Shown here one piece after another: positions 26,226 through 35,596 of a DNA stretch of 64,000 nt (positions are counted from its first letter, which is position 1; each line of letters begins with the position of its first letter). The notes under the pieces were generated by a model. It was not told the origin of the DNA, ran no database searches, and was given only the letters and a program-made list of their open reading frames with translations. The position numbers and the translations under genes are program-made. Location of the stretch: positions 149,259 to 213,258 of the forward strand of contig CAKPAI010000003.1 in assembly GCA_934133005.1 (NCBI GenBank). The letters are read 5' to 3'. The stretch is from an uncultured Clostridia bacterium (GTDB lineage Bacteria; Bacillota; Clostridia; TANB77; CAG-508).

Positions 26226-27419
26226 CTATTCAGCTGATACTTTTCCGTATACTCCGCCACCACCAGCATGAATTTTTAAGTTTCCGCTTCTTGCTGCAAT
26301 TATTTCATTTGCTATTTTCTCTCCTACAACTGATTCTATGTCATCTTTGCCCACCTTATGTAGAATCTCCATTTCTGTTCCAAAATGTGCAAGAAGTTTA
26401 TCTATTGTTTTTCCTCCAAGCCCTGGAATAAACGTAAGTGGAACTTGATAAATATATTCTGGTCTATTTGCTGGGCTTTTGCTCTCTTTTTTATCCTTAA
26501 TTAGCTCAATCCTGTCAAACACTCCAAATGTTACCTTTTTGCTTCCACAATAAGGACAATTTTCAACAGGTTCTTTTGTTTCAATTACTCTATTACAGTC
26601 ATCGCAAAATGTTCTATGATATTTTCCAAGCTTTGGATCAATTCCGTAATTACATAAAACCTTTCTTCCATCCTCACCTTTTAAAGCTTTTACTACTTCT
26701 TTAAAGCTAATATCATTAACTAACATTTTATTATATTCTCTTGCAATTTTAGGTAATGAATGAGCATCTGAATTTGTTACAAAAGTTTTATCTTCTAATT
26801 CTGAAATCATATCTGCTAAATAAGTATCAGCACTTAAACCTAATTCTATTGCAAAAATTTTATCAAATTTTTCTTTAAAAATGTTCTTCATTCTATCTGT
26901 ACAATTTCCATAATAGCTTTTAAAAGGTGTAAAACAGTGGGCTGGAATCAAAATTCCATTATATCTTTCTACCATATCTATTAAGTCATATCCTGATAAA
27001 TCTGTTCTTTGAGTACTTAATGTAATATTTTTTAAATGATGACTTAATTCATTCGAGAATCCTTTTATATCATTTAAATGTGGGAAAAAGCAAACATTAT
27101 GTGCAGCACCACATTTTCCATTTCTAGATACCTCTGATGTTTCTACTTCACTTCCAAGAAGTATGCATACTTTATCCTTATAAATAATTCCGCCATCTTC
27201 AATTTCATATGCATCTCCAGTTTTTAAGAAATTTTCTATATCTTCAATTACATATGGTGACGCACAATCTATAATTCCAACTACATTTATTCCTTTTCTG
27301 TCAGCACATTCTTTAGCAATGTTTGCAAAATTCAAACTTCTTGCAGCTGTTATTTTTATTGGTTTTCCATTTTCACTTCTTCCTATGTGTACATGTAAAT
27401 CTGCAAATATTTCTTCCAT
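26226..27419 (-). CDS. Endonuclease Q-like PHP-domain protein
   Basis: 397 residues. An N-terminal PHP phosphoesterase domain has 'FADLHVHIGRS' (HxH), 'SEVETSE', 'LIPAHCFTP' and 'FVTNSDAHS'. A four-cysteine zinc finger follows ('CDDCNRVIETKEPVENCPYC', near residue 285). A helix-hairpin-helix-like end is 'LTFIPGLGGKTIDKLLAHFG'. This order fits the EndoQ family, which cuts DNA 5' of deaminated bases, best known from Thermococcales and present in some bacteria. The role here is inferred from the family. Confidence 0.82.
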   Translation of the reverse strand: MEEIFADLHVHIGRSENGKPIKITAARSLNFANIAKECADRKGINVVGIIDCASPYVIEDIENFLKTGDAYEIEDGGIIYKDKVCILLGSEVETSEVSRNGKCGAAHNVCFFPHLNDIKGFSNELSHHLKNITLSTQRTDLSGYDLIDMVERYNGILIPAHCFTPFKSYYGNCTDRMKNIFKEKFDKIFAIELGLSADTYLADMISELEDKTFVTNSDAHSLPKIAREYNKMLVNDISFKEVVKALKGEDGRKVLCNYGIDPKLGKYHRTFCDDCNRVIETKEPVENCPYCGSKKVTFGVFDRIELIKDKKESKSPANRPEYIYQVPLTFIPGLGGKTIDKLLAHFGTEMEILHKVGKDDIESVVGEKIANEIIAARSGNLKIHAGGGGVYGKVSAE

Positions 27420-27431
27420 TTTTTATTCCTT

Positions 27432-27713
27432 TCAATTGTTTTTGAACCAACTCTCATATACTGAACTTCTATTTTCACTACTTTTTTCTTCTGTTACTCT
27501 TTCTGCATCATTTGAAATTCTTTCATTACTTACAAGGTCTTGTAGTTTTATTCCATTAGCTCTTCCATTTACTATATTGTAAACTTTATCTGAATTTCTT
27601 ATCAACTCTGCAAGTTGATTTTCCGCATTCAAATTGTTAGTTTCTCTTACGGCTGCAGAAATCAAACCAACTGTATTAGGAATAATTATATCATTTTCAT
27701 TTATTAAACTCAT
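27432..27713 (-). CDS. Hypothetical 93-residue protein
   Basis: Small hydrophilic protein with no family recognised and no membrane segment. Its ATG overlaps the upstream stop (ATGA), so translation is coupled to the preceding gene. GGAGG lies about ten bases upstream. It probably belongs to the same transcript as the EndoQ-like gene 12 bp downstream. Confidence 0.65.
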   Translation of the reverse strand: MSLINENDIIIPNTVGLISAAVRETNNLNAENQLAELIRNSDKVYNIVNGRANGIKLQDLVSNERISNDAERVTEEKSSENRSSVYESWFKNN

Positions 27714-28255
27714 ACTTTTATAGCCTCCATTTTATTTACAAATTGTTTAAAAGTTTCTAAATATCTATTATTCTTACCTTTTAAATTTCTATACTCTAAT
27801 AAAACTAAGGCTTCATCAACTTTATATCCAACTCTTTCTGGTCTGTCTAACAACATTCCACCAAATTGATCAATTATTTCTAATACATCTGCTTCAGGCT
27901 CTCTTGGAACTAATCCACTATATCTATTTATTTGTTCACAAACTCTGCAAAACTTTTTGTCAAAGCCTAGTGTCTGCAGATACTCGGCTCCTTCTTTTGC
28001 ATATGTTTTAACTTTTTCCATATCTGTAAAGTTATCTACTTTTTTGCAGTTACAAAGTAAACTTGCTGTAAGCATAAAATTTTTGTCAAAATTCAAGTCT
28101 GAATTATCTAAAAATAACTTTAATAATTGAGTTTTAAACACAACAGAACTATCAAAAAAGATATCCTCTCTTTTGCTTAAATAATACATTATTTCCATTT
28201 TTCTTATCCAGTCTTTTTCAGATAAAATATAATCCGCAAAAGTTTGATTTTTCAT
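27710..28255 (-). CDS. Hypothetical protein, helical
   Basis: About 181 residues from the ATG at 28253-28255, which has GGAGG seven bases upstream; an upstream in-frame TTG overlaps that site. The sequence is helical and soluble, with a few cysteines (LLCNCKK, FCRVCEQ). The layout of helices and the segment 'LTASLLCNCKKVDNF' recall HD-domain-type helical proteins, but no HD metal motif is intact. First gene of a three-gene unit with the 93-residue gene and the EndoQ-like gene. Confidence 0.65.
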   Translation of the reverse strand: MKNQTFADYILSEKDWIRKMEIMYYLSKREDIFFDSSVVFKTQLLKLFLDNSDLNFDKNFMLTASLLCNCKKVDNFTDMEKVKTYAKEGAEYLQTLGFDKKFCRVCEQINRYSGLVPREPEADVLEIIDQFGGMLLDRPERVGYKVDEALVLLEYRNLKGKNNRYLETFKQFVNKMEAIKV

Positions 28256-28358
28256 ATATTCCTCCAACAGCCCTTTTTGCTTTGATTATATTCTATAGAG
28301 AAAAAGTTTTCAATAAATGTACAAAAATGTAATCATTTTGTAACCTTATTGAAAACTT

Positions 28359-29594
28359 TTAATTAGTTATTATTAAATTATTAGTATAATCTAAATTTGC
28401 TTTTGATTCTTCCTTATATGCTTCTGTATACACATCAGTTGCATATTTATCTATATTAAGTAACATCTTCAATTGTTTGTTATTTTCCTCATCTTCAAAC
28501 TTTTTAACAGAAGTAATTATTTTTAATTTTGGATTAATTTTTTTCATTTCAGATAGTAATGCTTTTCCTCTTTGAGTAAACCCTAAAACTCTTATATATG
28601 GTGTAATTTTTTTAGAAGTTTCCATTATTTGCTTATCTATTCCTAAAAGTGCATATAATAAAATTCGTTGTATTCTAGTTTGTGTATACCTTTTAGATTT
28701 TACCGAATTAATTAGTTCTTCTATTGAATTTGTATTACTTACAGCTTTTTTTATAGCATATTCTAATCCTTCTGCAACATCTGGCAAATTTGCTATTTGT
28801 TCTATACTCATTCTTCTCAAAATATAAATAATTTCTTTTTCATAACATTTTAAACCTAATACAGGGCCTAAATGATTATAGTCATTAGCAAGAATCTTAT
28901 AACTGCTTCGTGGTATCACCTTTTGAATTTCCGAAAACTCCATATTCTCAAGTAGTTTTCTAACTCCTGTACTACTTGCAAATTCATCAACTATTTTCTC
29001 ATCATTATAATATACTTTTTTTCTTTGAACCATTACTGGTTCAATATTACTTCTTATTTTCTTTATAGCTTTTAAGTATTCTATTGCTAAAATATTATTG
29101 GGTGAATTTAAAATATTAGCATATCTTTTTATATCATTCAAGTACATTAAAATTGCATTTTCTCTAGCTTTTGCATATGATATTCCTTTATCTAATTCAT
29201 GTGCTAAAATTGTTAAATATTGCTTTGGCTCTTCGCAAAGTACATTTGCAATATTATTTAATGTTGAAAGTTCTCTTGCTTCAGCACCAAATGACACACT
29301 ATCTACAATTTTCATGCTGTCTAAAATTTTCATAGCTCCGCTTGCGAAATTTTCAGCACTAGATATCGCATATACTGTTGGAAGTTCAATAACTAAATCC
29401 GCTCCCCCACAAATTGCCATATATGCTTTTGACCATTTATTTATTATTGAAGGCTCTCCTCTTTGAGTAAAATTGCCTGATATTACTGCAACTACACTAT
29501 CATCACATGAAAGCTCTTTTGATTTTTGTATATGATAATAATGTCCATTATGAAATGGATTATATTCTGCTATAATACCAACTATTCCGCTCAT
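28359..29594 (-). CDS. tmcAL: tRNA(Met) cytidine acetate ligase
   Basis: 411 residues. The nucleotidyltransferase motif 'IIAEYNPFHNGHYYHIQ' (HxGH) is at residues 7-23, followed by 'ISGNFTQRGEPSIINKW'. TmcAL (formerly YlbM) forms ac4C34 in elongator tRNA-Met from acetate and ATP and is the Firmicute counterpart of TmcA. Length and both signature segments match. It is transcribed divergently from rnhA. Confidence 0.93.
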   Translation of the reverse strand: MSGIVGIIAEYNPFHNGHYYHIQKSKELSCDDSVVAVISGNFTQRGEPSIINKWSKAYMAICGGADLVIELPTVYAISSAENFASGAMKILDSMKIVDSVSFGAEARELSTLNNIANVLCEEPKQYLTILAHELDKGISYAKARENAILMYLNDIKRYANILNSPNNILAIEYLKAIKKIRSNIEPVMVQRKKVYYNDEKIVDEFASSTGVRKLLENMEFSEIQKVIPRSSYKILANDYNHLGPVLGLKCYEKEIIYILRRMSIEQIANLPDVAEGLEYAIKKAVSNTNSIEELINSVKSKRYTQTRIQRILLYALLGIDKQIMETSKKITPYIRVLGFTQRGKALLSEMKKINPKLKIITSVKKFEDEENNKQLKMLLNIDKYATDVYTEAYKEESKANLDYTNNLIITN

Positions 29595-29711
29595 TTTTTC
29601 ACCTTCTTTCTACATATTCATTAGAATAATATCACAAAATCGCTTTATTTACAATAATTATTATGATATAATCGTAAAAAATACTTAAATTAGAAAGGTT
29701 TAGCAATTTAA

Positions 29712-30164
29712 TTGCTATATAAATTTGCTATGGAAGAAATTATTTTATATACTGATGGAGCTTGTTCGGGAAATCCTGGTCCTGGCGGTTGGGGTTCTAT
29801 TTTAATACTTGGAGATAATAAAAAGGAAATTTCCGGAGGTAGTCCTGCTACTACTAACAATATCATGGAACTTACTGCTGTTATTGAAGGACTAAAGATT
29901 TTAAAAAGGCCTTGCAAAGTTCAAGTTTATAGTGACAGTGCATACGTTGTTAATGGTTTTATTCAAAAATGGATTTACGGTTGGATGAAAAAAAATTGGA
30001 AGAACGCTAGTGGCGAACCTGTAAAAAATAAAGAACTTTGGCAAGAACTTTATAATCTTACTCAAATTCATGATGTTACATTTCATAAAGTAAAAGGTCA
30101 CGCTGATAATGAGCTTAATAATAGATGTGATGAACTTGCAAGAATGGAACGCGATAAATTTTAA
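29712..30164 (+). CDS. rnhA: Ribonuclease HI
   Basis: Cleaves RNA in RNA-DNA hybrids. Catalytic residues are visible: Asp in 'ILYTDGACSGNPGPGGWG', Glu in 'NNIMELTAVIEGL', Asp in 'VYSDSAYVVNGF', and Asp in 'NELNNRCDELA' after 'KVKGHADNE'. The frame opens with TTG at 29712, and an ATG follows at 29730. The only purine-rich site (AGAAAGG at 29692-29698) is nearer to the TTG, so the start remains open. Confidence 0.94.
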   Translation: MLYKFAMEEIILYTDGACSGNPGPGGWGSILILGDNKKEISGGSPATTNNIMELTAVIEGLKILKRPCKVQVYSDSAYVVNGFIQKWIYGWMKKNWKNASGEPVKNKELWQELYNLTQIHDVTFHKVKGHADNELNNRCDELARMERDKF

Positions 30165-30165
30165 A

Positions 30166-30208
30166 AGCAGAGGGAACCAGCTTTTTAGGCTGGCCCCTCT
30201 GCTTTTTT
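30166..30208. terminator. Terminator between rnhA and the converging GC-rich gene
   Basis: Long GC-rich hairpin: outer stem agcagaggg/ccctctgct and inner stem ccagc/gctgg, followed by six T on the plus strand. Confidence 0.85.
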
Positions 30209-30241
30209 GTAGCCGTTAGCTTAGGCTACCGATGACTAAAA

Positions 30242-30979
30242 TTATTCGAATTCTTTCATTGCCTCCCATTTCGTTCTCAGAACCTTATCCATGATTTCTT
30301 CCCCGTTAGAAAGAGGAACGTAAAGAAAGTCCTCCATATAGCCTGCTTTCTTCAGTTTTTCCAGAAGTCCATATCCTTTTGCGACATAAGTTTTTCCATC
30401 TCTGTAAATAAACATTACCTTTCCATTGTTATAGGAATATCTCCCGATATACCTGATATTGATCCAGTTCATTACCTCCATGTCGGCCAGAGGATAGCAG
30501 GTGCTCTCATAAAACACGTTTTTCACTTTCATTCCAGTTCTAGGAATTTCAAAACAATTGTCAAGAACTTCCTCACTCAATTCTCCAAAACCGCGTTCGT
30601 CGCAGTACTGTTTGCAGTCCTCTGCAAATTCCTTCCTGCAATTTTCCCTTGCTTTTACTCTAAGAAGCTCCCATTTGGTTTTCTCGTACATGGGATAGTC
30701 CCAATTGCTGAATGGCACCATCAGATAGTCTTCCTTCAATCCGGCGCCTTTAAGAATCTCAACCGTCGTCCTCGTATAAGGCATAACAAAAATGCCTTCA
30801 TTATACGAAAAAACAATCGTCGAATTGTTTATCGCATACACCCGGTCTTTTTCTGCCGGATTAACGTCCTTCAGAGAGATATAAGTTTGAGCAAACAATT
30901 GCGGCCTTACGACAACCATTCCTTCATAAAGCCTTACTGCCTGGTTCCGAATTTCGTCAATTGCTTTCATTTTAGTCAT
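30242..30979 (-). CDS. Hypothetical protein with an internal duplication and atypically high GC
   Basis: 245 residues, no signal peptide or membrane segment, no family recognised. The two halves contain a repeated module: 'LKGAGLKEDYLMVPFSN' with a following 'KTKWELL' in the first half matches 'LKKAGYMEDFLYVPLSN' with 'RTKWEAM' in the second. GC content and codon choice are clearly higher than in neighbours, as in the 23166 gene, which suggests transfer. It is isolated between a terminator and about 500 bp without a clear protein gene, so context gives no function. RBS GGAGGAG. Confidence 0.72.
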   Translation of the reverse strand: MTKMKAIDEIRNQAVRLYEGMVVVRPQLFAQTYISLKDVNPAEKDRVYAINNSTIVFSYNEGIFVMPYTRTTVEILKGAGLKEDYLMVPFSNWDYPMYEKTKWELLRVKARENCRKEFAEDCKQYCDERGFGELSEEVLDNCFEIPRTGMKVKNVFYESTCYPLADMEVMNWINIRYIGRYSYNNGKVMFIYRDGKTYVAKGYGLLEKLKKAGYMEDFLYVPLSNGEEIMDKVLRTKWEAMKEFE

Positions 30980-31146
30980 ACATTCTCCTCCAATAAAAAT
31001 AATTTTTTGGCGATTAATTCAGCATATTCCTTAAGGAATGTTAACCGAACTTATGTTATATTATATCACATTTACATAATTCTGTCAAAAATAGATATTT
31101 TCCCCATAATAATTAATTAGATTTATGTATGTTAACCTAGTTTTTG

Positions 31147-31242
31147 ATGTTTATGGTTAAAGTGATACTATTTTTTATAATATTATTTATGTTATCTTTA
31201 ACATTAAACGTTGCCTTAGCTGCAGGTCTTTATAGGAACTGA
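31147..31242 (+). CDS. Possible 31-residue membrane peptide
   Basis: ATG to TGA encodes a short peptide with a long hydrophobic stretch (VILFFIILFMLSL) ending in an Ala-rich signal-peptidase-like segment. No good ribosome site is visible. A strong terminator starts 31 bp later, which suggests something here is transcribed. It could also be part of a non-coding RNA. Low confidence. Confidence 0.3.
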   Translation: MFMVKVILFFIILFMLSLTLNVALAAGLYRN

Positions 31243-31272
31243 GTTAATAAGCAACTACATAAATAAAAAAAG

Positions 31273-31311
31273 CTCACATCTGTAAATTTGACGATTTAGA
31301 TGTGAGTTTTT
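31273..31311 (+). terminator. Terminator, plus strand
   Basis: Stem ctcacatct/agatgtgag (31273-31281 with 31298-31306), preceded by A residues and followed by five T. It may act in both directions. Confidence 0.7.
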
Positions 31312-31482
31312 ATATCTATTCGGCAAAACCACGTTTGTGGATTCGTCATTTTCTATATTTATTATACACAGATATTTAATAAAAGTCAAATACAATCTTA
31401 CAATTAAATTATTGCAAAAAAACAGCCAGATTTTTTCTGACTGTTTTTATTTTTTCTTTTATTAGCTCAAGCCTAAAGCTTT

Positions 31483-31847
31483 TGGTGGAGATGAGGAGAG
31501 TTGAACTCCTGTCCAATATTCTTTCCACAAACGTTTCTCCGAGTGCAGTTTGTTATTTTAATATTCCCAAAAAATCACATTAACAAACAAACAAAATTTT
31601 TCGGTAGCTATTTTATTTACCCTATTAAGCAAATAGCATGCTTAAATTTGTTATCCTACTAAATTTACGCCCATATTATGACCGTAGGCCTTCACAAATA
31701 CAGACGAGCCGCCAAAATTAGGCAGCGTATGCTAATTCTCTATTATCAGCGTTTATATTTATTTTTGCTTTTTTTAAGTGGCCAAAGCAACCATCCACTA
31801 CTCGCTACATATGCTTCTGGAATACTGTCGAAAACCAATACATCCCC
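31483..31847 (-). ncRNA. ssrA: Transfer-messenger RNA
   Basis: The 5' end GGGGATG pairs with 3' CATCTCC, followed by ACCA. The T arm is GGACAGGAGTTCAACTCTCC-like. The tag frame, starting at a GCA resume codon on the minus strand, encodes AKINIADNRELAYAA-type residues: read directly it is AKINI, NADNR, ELAYAA, then a stop. The hydrophobic AYAA end suits ClpXP recognition. 365 nt, not interrupted. It rescues stalled ribosomes together with SmpB. Confidence 0.95.
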
Positions 31848-31863
31848 AAATACATACATTAAT

Positions 31864-31892
31864 ATTATATACTATTTTTTTTATAAAGTCCA
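31864..31892 (-). promoter_or_regulatory. Promoter of ssrA
   Basis: Minus-strand TGGACT (31887-31892), 17-bp spacer, TATAAT (31864-31869), with the mature 5' end 17 bases further on. Confidence 0.65.
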
Positions 31893-31953
31893 TTATTTTT
31901 TCATTAAATCTATTGCACTTTATATTTTTTTGTGTTATTATAATTAAGCAATT

Positions 31954-32028
31954 AGGGGTATAGTGTCAATGGTAGCACATCGGTCTCCAAAACCGCCTGT
32001 GTGGGTTCGAATCCTACTACCCCTGCCA
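31954..32028 (+). tRNA. tRNA-Trp(CCA)
   Basis: Acceptor AGGGGTA/TACCCCT, anticodon loop CTCCAAA closed by CGGT/ACCG (anticodon CCA), discriminator G, encoded CCA. 75 nt. Confidence 0.95.
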
Positions 32029-32095
32029 AAGGTATTAGGCTAGAAGATAAATTTATATTTTCTAGCCTTTAATAATTTAATTAATGGAGCTACAA

Positions 32096-32518
32096 ATGGA
32101 GAAAATAAAAGTATTGATAAAAAAAGTATGTACCAAGGAAGTTATATTATATATTGTCTTTGGAGTCCTTACAACAATTATAAACTTAGCAGTTTTTGCA
32201 TTGCTTAACTCTGCTTTCAAAATTAATGAAAACCTTGCTAATGCTATTGCAATAATCATTGCTGTTTTAGTTGCATACTTTACAAATAAAGATATGGTCT
32301 TCCATTCAGAAGCAAATGATGTTAAAAGCAAACTTATAGAATTTTTCAAATTCATATTAGGACGTGCATTCACAATGCTAGTTGAGTATTTCGGAGGAAT
32401 GTTACTTTTTAAGTACTTACCTATTCCTAATATAATCAGTAAATGTATTGTTACAGTTGTTGTAATAATATTAAATTTCTTTATTAGTAAATTCTTTGCT
32501 TTTAAACATGCTAAATAA
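32096..32518 (+). CDS. GtrA-family membrane protein
   Basis: 140 residues with four hydrophobic segments, the usual GtrA topology. Family segments are 'YIVFGVLTTIINLAVFALLN' near the N-terminus and 'LGRAFTMLVEYFGG' in the third quarter. Such proteins often take part in moving lipid-linked sugars across the membrane. The start at 32096 is preferred over 32084 because GGAG lies eight bases upstream. No glycosyltransferase gene lies next to it. Confidence 0.85.
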   Translation: MEKIKVLIKKVCTKEVILYIVFGVLTTIINLAVFALLNSAFKINENLANAIAIIIAVLVAYFTNKDMVFHSEANDVKSKLIEFFKFILGRAFTMLVEYFGGMLLFKYLPIPNIISKCIVTVVVIILNFFISKFFAFKHAK

Positions 32519-32629
32519 TTTTCTTTTTTCGCTAATAACACCTAAAAAAGACATAAAAAGTGAATCCCATGGTCTTCTTGGTGTTATTATATATAACTAG
32601 TCTAGTTAATCTCTTTTATGGAGGTTTCT

Positions 32630-33260
32630 ATGACTAGTTTTTTTAAGTTACTTATTTATATTATTATTATCTTACTTACCTTTTCTTTAGTTTCATCATT
32701 TATTATATTAGAGTCTAATCACCTAAACTCTGATTCCTCTCTTAATGGATTTTTTATTTGGCCGCTTCCGAATAATCAATATATAAGTTCATACTTTGGC
32801 AAACGTAATTCTCCAACAGTTGGAGCTTCTTCTTATCACTCTGGAATTGATATTCCTGCAAATGAAGGAACTCCTATTTATTCAGTATGTTCTGGGACTA
32901 TCACTTTTGCAAGTTGGGGTGCTGGCGGTGGCTATACTATTGTTGTAGAAACAAATGATTTTATTAAGCCTATTTCTGTATCTTATTGTCATGTCTCTCC
33001 ACTATTCTTAGTTAGTCTTAATCAAAATGTTTATGCTCGGGCAAGTTATAGGTACTGTTGGTCCCAAAAACGTATATAATATTAAAAACAATCCTTATAA
33101 AGACGAAAATGGTAACCCCACAAACGGGGCTACCACAGGTTGTCATCTTCATTTAACAATAAAAGAAAATAAAATAGCTGTCGATCCACTTAATTATTTT
33201 AATTACATGTCATCATCATTATCATTATCTTCTTTATTTATTCCAAATTCTTCTTCATAA
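32630..33260 (+). CDS. M23-family peptidoglycan endopeptidase, apparent 1-nt frameshift
   Basis: An N-terminal signal anchor (about residues 5-27) precedes a LytM/M23 domain. The first reading frame carries 'HSGIDIPANEGTPIYSVCSGTI' (HxxxD zinc ligands) and 'VSYCHVSPL'. The second carries 'GQVIGTVG' and 'TGCHLHLTI' (HxH zinc ligand and catalytic His). The frames join if one base, c at 33038, is removed (NVYA then GQVIG). All catalytic motifs are then present, so the protein is probably intact in the organism. The ATG at 32630 has GGAGG five bases upstream. The 3' end overlaps the converging zinc-ribbon gene. Confidence 0.82.
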
Positions 33261-33694
33261 TGTCCACAGCTTTGACAATGTCCAGAACATCCAGAGCTTT
33301 CTTCTTCATCATCATTCCAATCTAATTCAATTATATTATGACATTTTGGACATTCTACTTCTTCTCTTAATTCTGATTCAACATCAGCTACAAATTCATG
33401 ATTACAATATGGACAAACAATCTCAAAATCGTAACTATCTTCTTCATATATGTCATTTTTTATTAAATTAACTGAATCTGCTAATTTTGAAATCTTTTTT
33501 TCTAATTTTCCTTGATAATCTTCAAGTTCTTCAACTCTTTTTGTTCCCATTTCACTTATTCTATCTATAACGTCTAAATAAAGAGCTGACATTTCACTAA
33601 ACTTTTTAACAACATATTTTCTTTCTTCTTCATCTTTAATATTTTTATTTAAGTCCTCTAATATCTTTAAATATTCCTCACTAATTCTTGCCAT
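33203..33694 (-). CDS. Zinc-ribbon protein of the clostridial CD1247 type
   Basis: 163 residues. A helical N-terminal half (about 1-85) is followed by a zinc ribbon: 'CPYCNHEF' near 93 and 'CPKCHNII' near 113. A Cys-rich segment (CSGHCQSCGH) and a very acidic tail complete it. This resembles the CD1247 N-terminal-domain proteins found beside efp and cell-wall genes in Clostridia. Function unknown. Next to efp on the same strand. Confidence 0.65.
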   Translation of the reverse strand: MARISEEYLKILEDLNKNIKDEEERKYVVKKFSEMSALYLDVIDRISEMGTKRVEELEDYQGKLEKKISKLADSVNLIKNDIYEEDSYDFEIVCPYCNHEFVADVESELREEVECPKCHNIIELDWNDDEEESSGCSGHCQSCGHYEEEFGINKEDNDNDDDM

Positions 33695-33790
33695 TATATA
33701 AATTCTCCTTTATAACAAATTTGACTTAATAATTTATTAGAGTACACTATATACACCTTGCAAATTATTAAGCCATTTTAATTTTATAAA

Positions 33791-34357
33791 TTAAACTCTT
33801 TCCATGTATTCGCCAGTTCTTGTATCAATTCTAACAACATCACCAATATTTACAAACATTGGAACAGTTAATTGATATCCATTTTCTAGTGTTGCTGGTT
33901 TTCCTGAAGTTGTTGTTGTGTTTCCTGCAAATCCAGGCTCTGTGTATGTAACTTCTAATTCTACAAACATTGGAGGTTCTACTGCAAATACATTTCCCTT
34001 GTATGATAACATTTTTACATTCATATTTTCTTTTAAGAATTTTAAAGCATCACCAATTTGTTCTTTATTTAAAGGTGTTTGCTCATATGTTTCGTTATCC
34101 ATGAAATAATATAAATTCTCATCATTATATAGATATTGCATATCTTTCTTCTCAATTTCAGCTGCTGGGAATTTTTCTGATGGGTTGAATGTTTTTTCAA
34201 TTACAGCTCCTGAAATAACATTTTTTAGTTTTGTTCTAACAAATGCTGAACCCTTTCCTGGTTTTACGTGTTGGAATTCAACAACTCTGAAAACATTTCC
34301 TTCCATTTCAAAAGTTGTTCCATTTCTAAAATCTCCTGCCATGTATACGCTTGCCAT
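33791..34357 (-). CDS. efp: Elongation factor P
   Basis: 188 residues in three beta domains. It relieves ribosome stalling at polyproline. The N-terminal KOW-like domain includes 'FQHVKPGKGSAFVRTKLKN' with the conserved tip Lys near residue 32. The C-terminal OB domain ends with 'VDTRTGEYMERV'-type sequence (here VRIDTRTGEYMERV). It sits between the zinc-ribbon gene and an aminopeptidase P gene, as in many Firmicutes. Confidence 0.96.
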   Translation of the reverse strand: MASVYMAGDFRNGTTFEMEGNVFRVVEFQHVKPGKGSAFVRTKLKNVISGAVIEKTFNPSEKFPAAEIEKKDMQYLYNDENLYYFMDNETYEQTPLNKEQIGDALKFLKENMNVKMLSYKGNVFAVEPPMFVELEVTYTEPGFAGNTTTTSGKPATLENGYQLTVPMFVNIGDVVRIDTRTGEYMERV

Positions 34358-34515
34358 ATTATTATTTCCCCTTTCCTATTTTTTATTATATTTTTATTTA
34401 ATATACGTTAAAAAGTTTATTTTTTACTTTTTCATAATATACGACTATATTATAATACTACAAAACTAGCCAAAAATCAAGTATTATTTAGATTTTTTTA
34501 TGTCCACTTTGTTTT

Positions 34516-35580
34516 CTATCCCACTACCACATAATCTTTAGGCGATTTTGTAAGTGGTGTAGCCATTCCTTTGTTTATCCAAACAGTATCTTCTATTCTT
34601 ACACCAAATTTATTTGGAATATATATTCCTGGCTCATCAGTTACTACCATATTATTTTTTAGTAGTAAATCTACTCTTGTACTCATATATGGAAGTTCAT
34701 GTATTTCCATTCCAACACCATGGCCCAAGGCATGAATTAAGTCATACCCGTGCAACTTAAAGTCATTTTGAACCATTCTACATATAATCTTTAGATTAGC
34801 TCCCTCTTTCATTTCCTCAATAGTCTGTCTTTGATTTTTTAGTACTAATTCATATATCTCTTTTATTTCATCTGGTACATATTTCACAAATATAGTTCTT
34901 GTCATATCTGAGCAATATCCATGATATTTACATCCCATATCAATTGTTATTGCATCGCCTTCTTCTACCTTCTTTTCTGTCGGAATAGCATGTGGCATAG
35001 ATGAATTTTTACCACTAGCTACAATTGTTTCAAAAGCTATATCTTCTGCTCCATTTTCTATAAAAAAATCTTCTATTTCTTTTGCTATCTGTTTTTCTGT
35101 CATTCCTACTTTTATGAATTCTCTTAAATGATCAAAACACCTGTCTGTAATTTCACAAGCTTTTGATATTGCATAAATTTCTTCTGGATCTTTGATCATT
35201 CTTTGCTTTTCAATAATTCCTTCAGTTTCTTCTAAGCTATTTATTTTATATTTGTGCATATATTCTTTATACTTTGCATACGTTACATAGTTTTCTTCAA
35301 ATCCTACCTTTTCGCAAAATATAAAGAAATTCTCATAATCATCTAAACTTAGATCTTTCATATCATACACAAAAATTTCATCACTAATTGTTAGCTTATT
35401 ATTTACCGCTTCAACATACCTTCCATCTGTTATATATATGTTTTCTTTAGGAGTTATCAAAAATGTTCCTTCAGCATCTATGCCTGTTAAATACTTAATA
35501 TTTAAAGGATTAGTAATTATTATTCCTTGTAAATCTAGCATTTTTATTTTGTCCCTTAACCAACGAATGTTATTATTCAT
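34516..35580 (-). CDS. Xaa-Pro aminopeptidase / M24 metallopeptidase
   Basis: About 354 residues. A creatinase-like N-terminal domain (about 1-125) precedes the pita-bread M24 domain. Metal ligands are in 'AITIDMGCKYHGYCSDMTRTIF' (two Asp), 'HALGHGVGMEIHE' (His), and the Glu residues of 'VVTDEPGIYIP' and 'GVRIEDTV'. It probably trims N-terminal Xaa-Pro from peptides. The ATG at 35578-35580 has GGGGAG upstream. The pepP-efp pairing is common in Firmicutes. Confidence 0.9.
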   Translation of the reverse strand: MNNNIRWLRDKIKMLDLQGIIITNPLNIKYLTGIDAEGTFLITPKENIYITDGRYVEAVNNKLTISDEIFVYDMKDLSLDDYENFFIFCEKVGFEENYVTYAKYKEYMHKYKINSLEETEGIIEKQRMIKDPEEIYAISKACEITDRCFDHLREFIKVGMTEKQIAKEIEDFFIENGAEDIAFETIVASGKNSSMPHAIPTEKKVEEGDAITIDMGCKYHGYCSDMTRTIFVKYVPDEIKEIYELVLKNQRQTIEEMKEGANLKIICRMVQNDFKLHGYDLIHALGHGVGMEIHELPYMSTRVDLLLKNNMVVTDEPGIYIPNKFGVRIEDTVWINKGMATPLTKSPKDYVVVG

Positions 35581-35596
35581 AAAAGTTCTCCCCATT

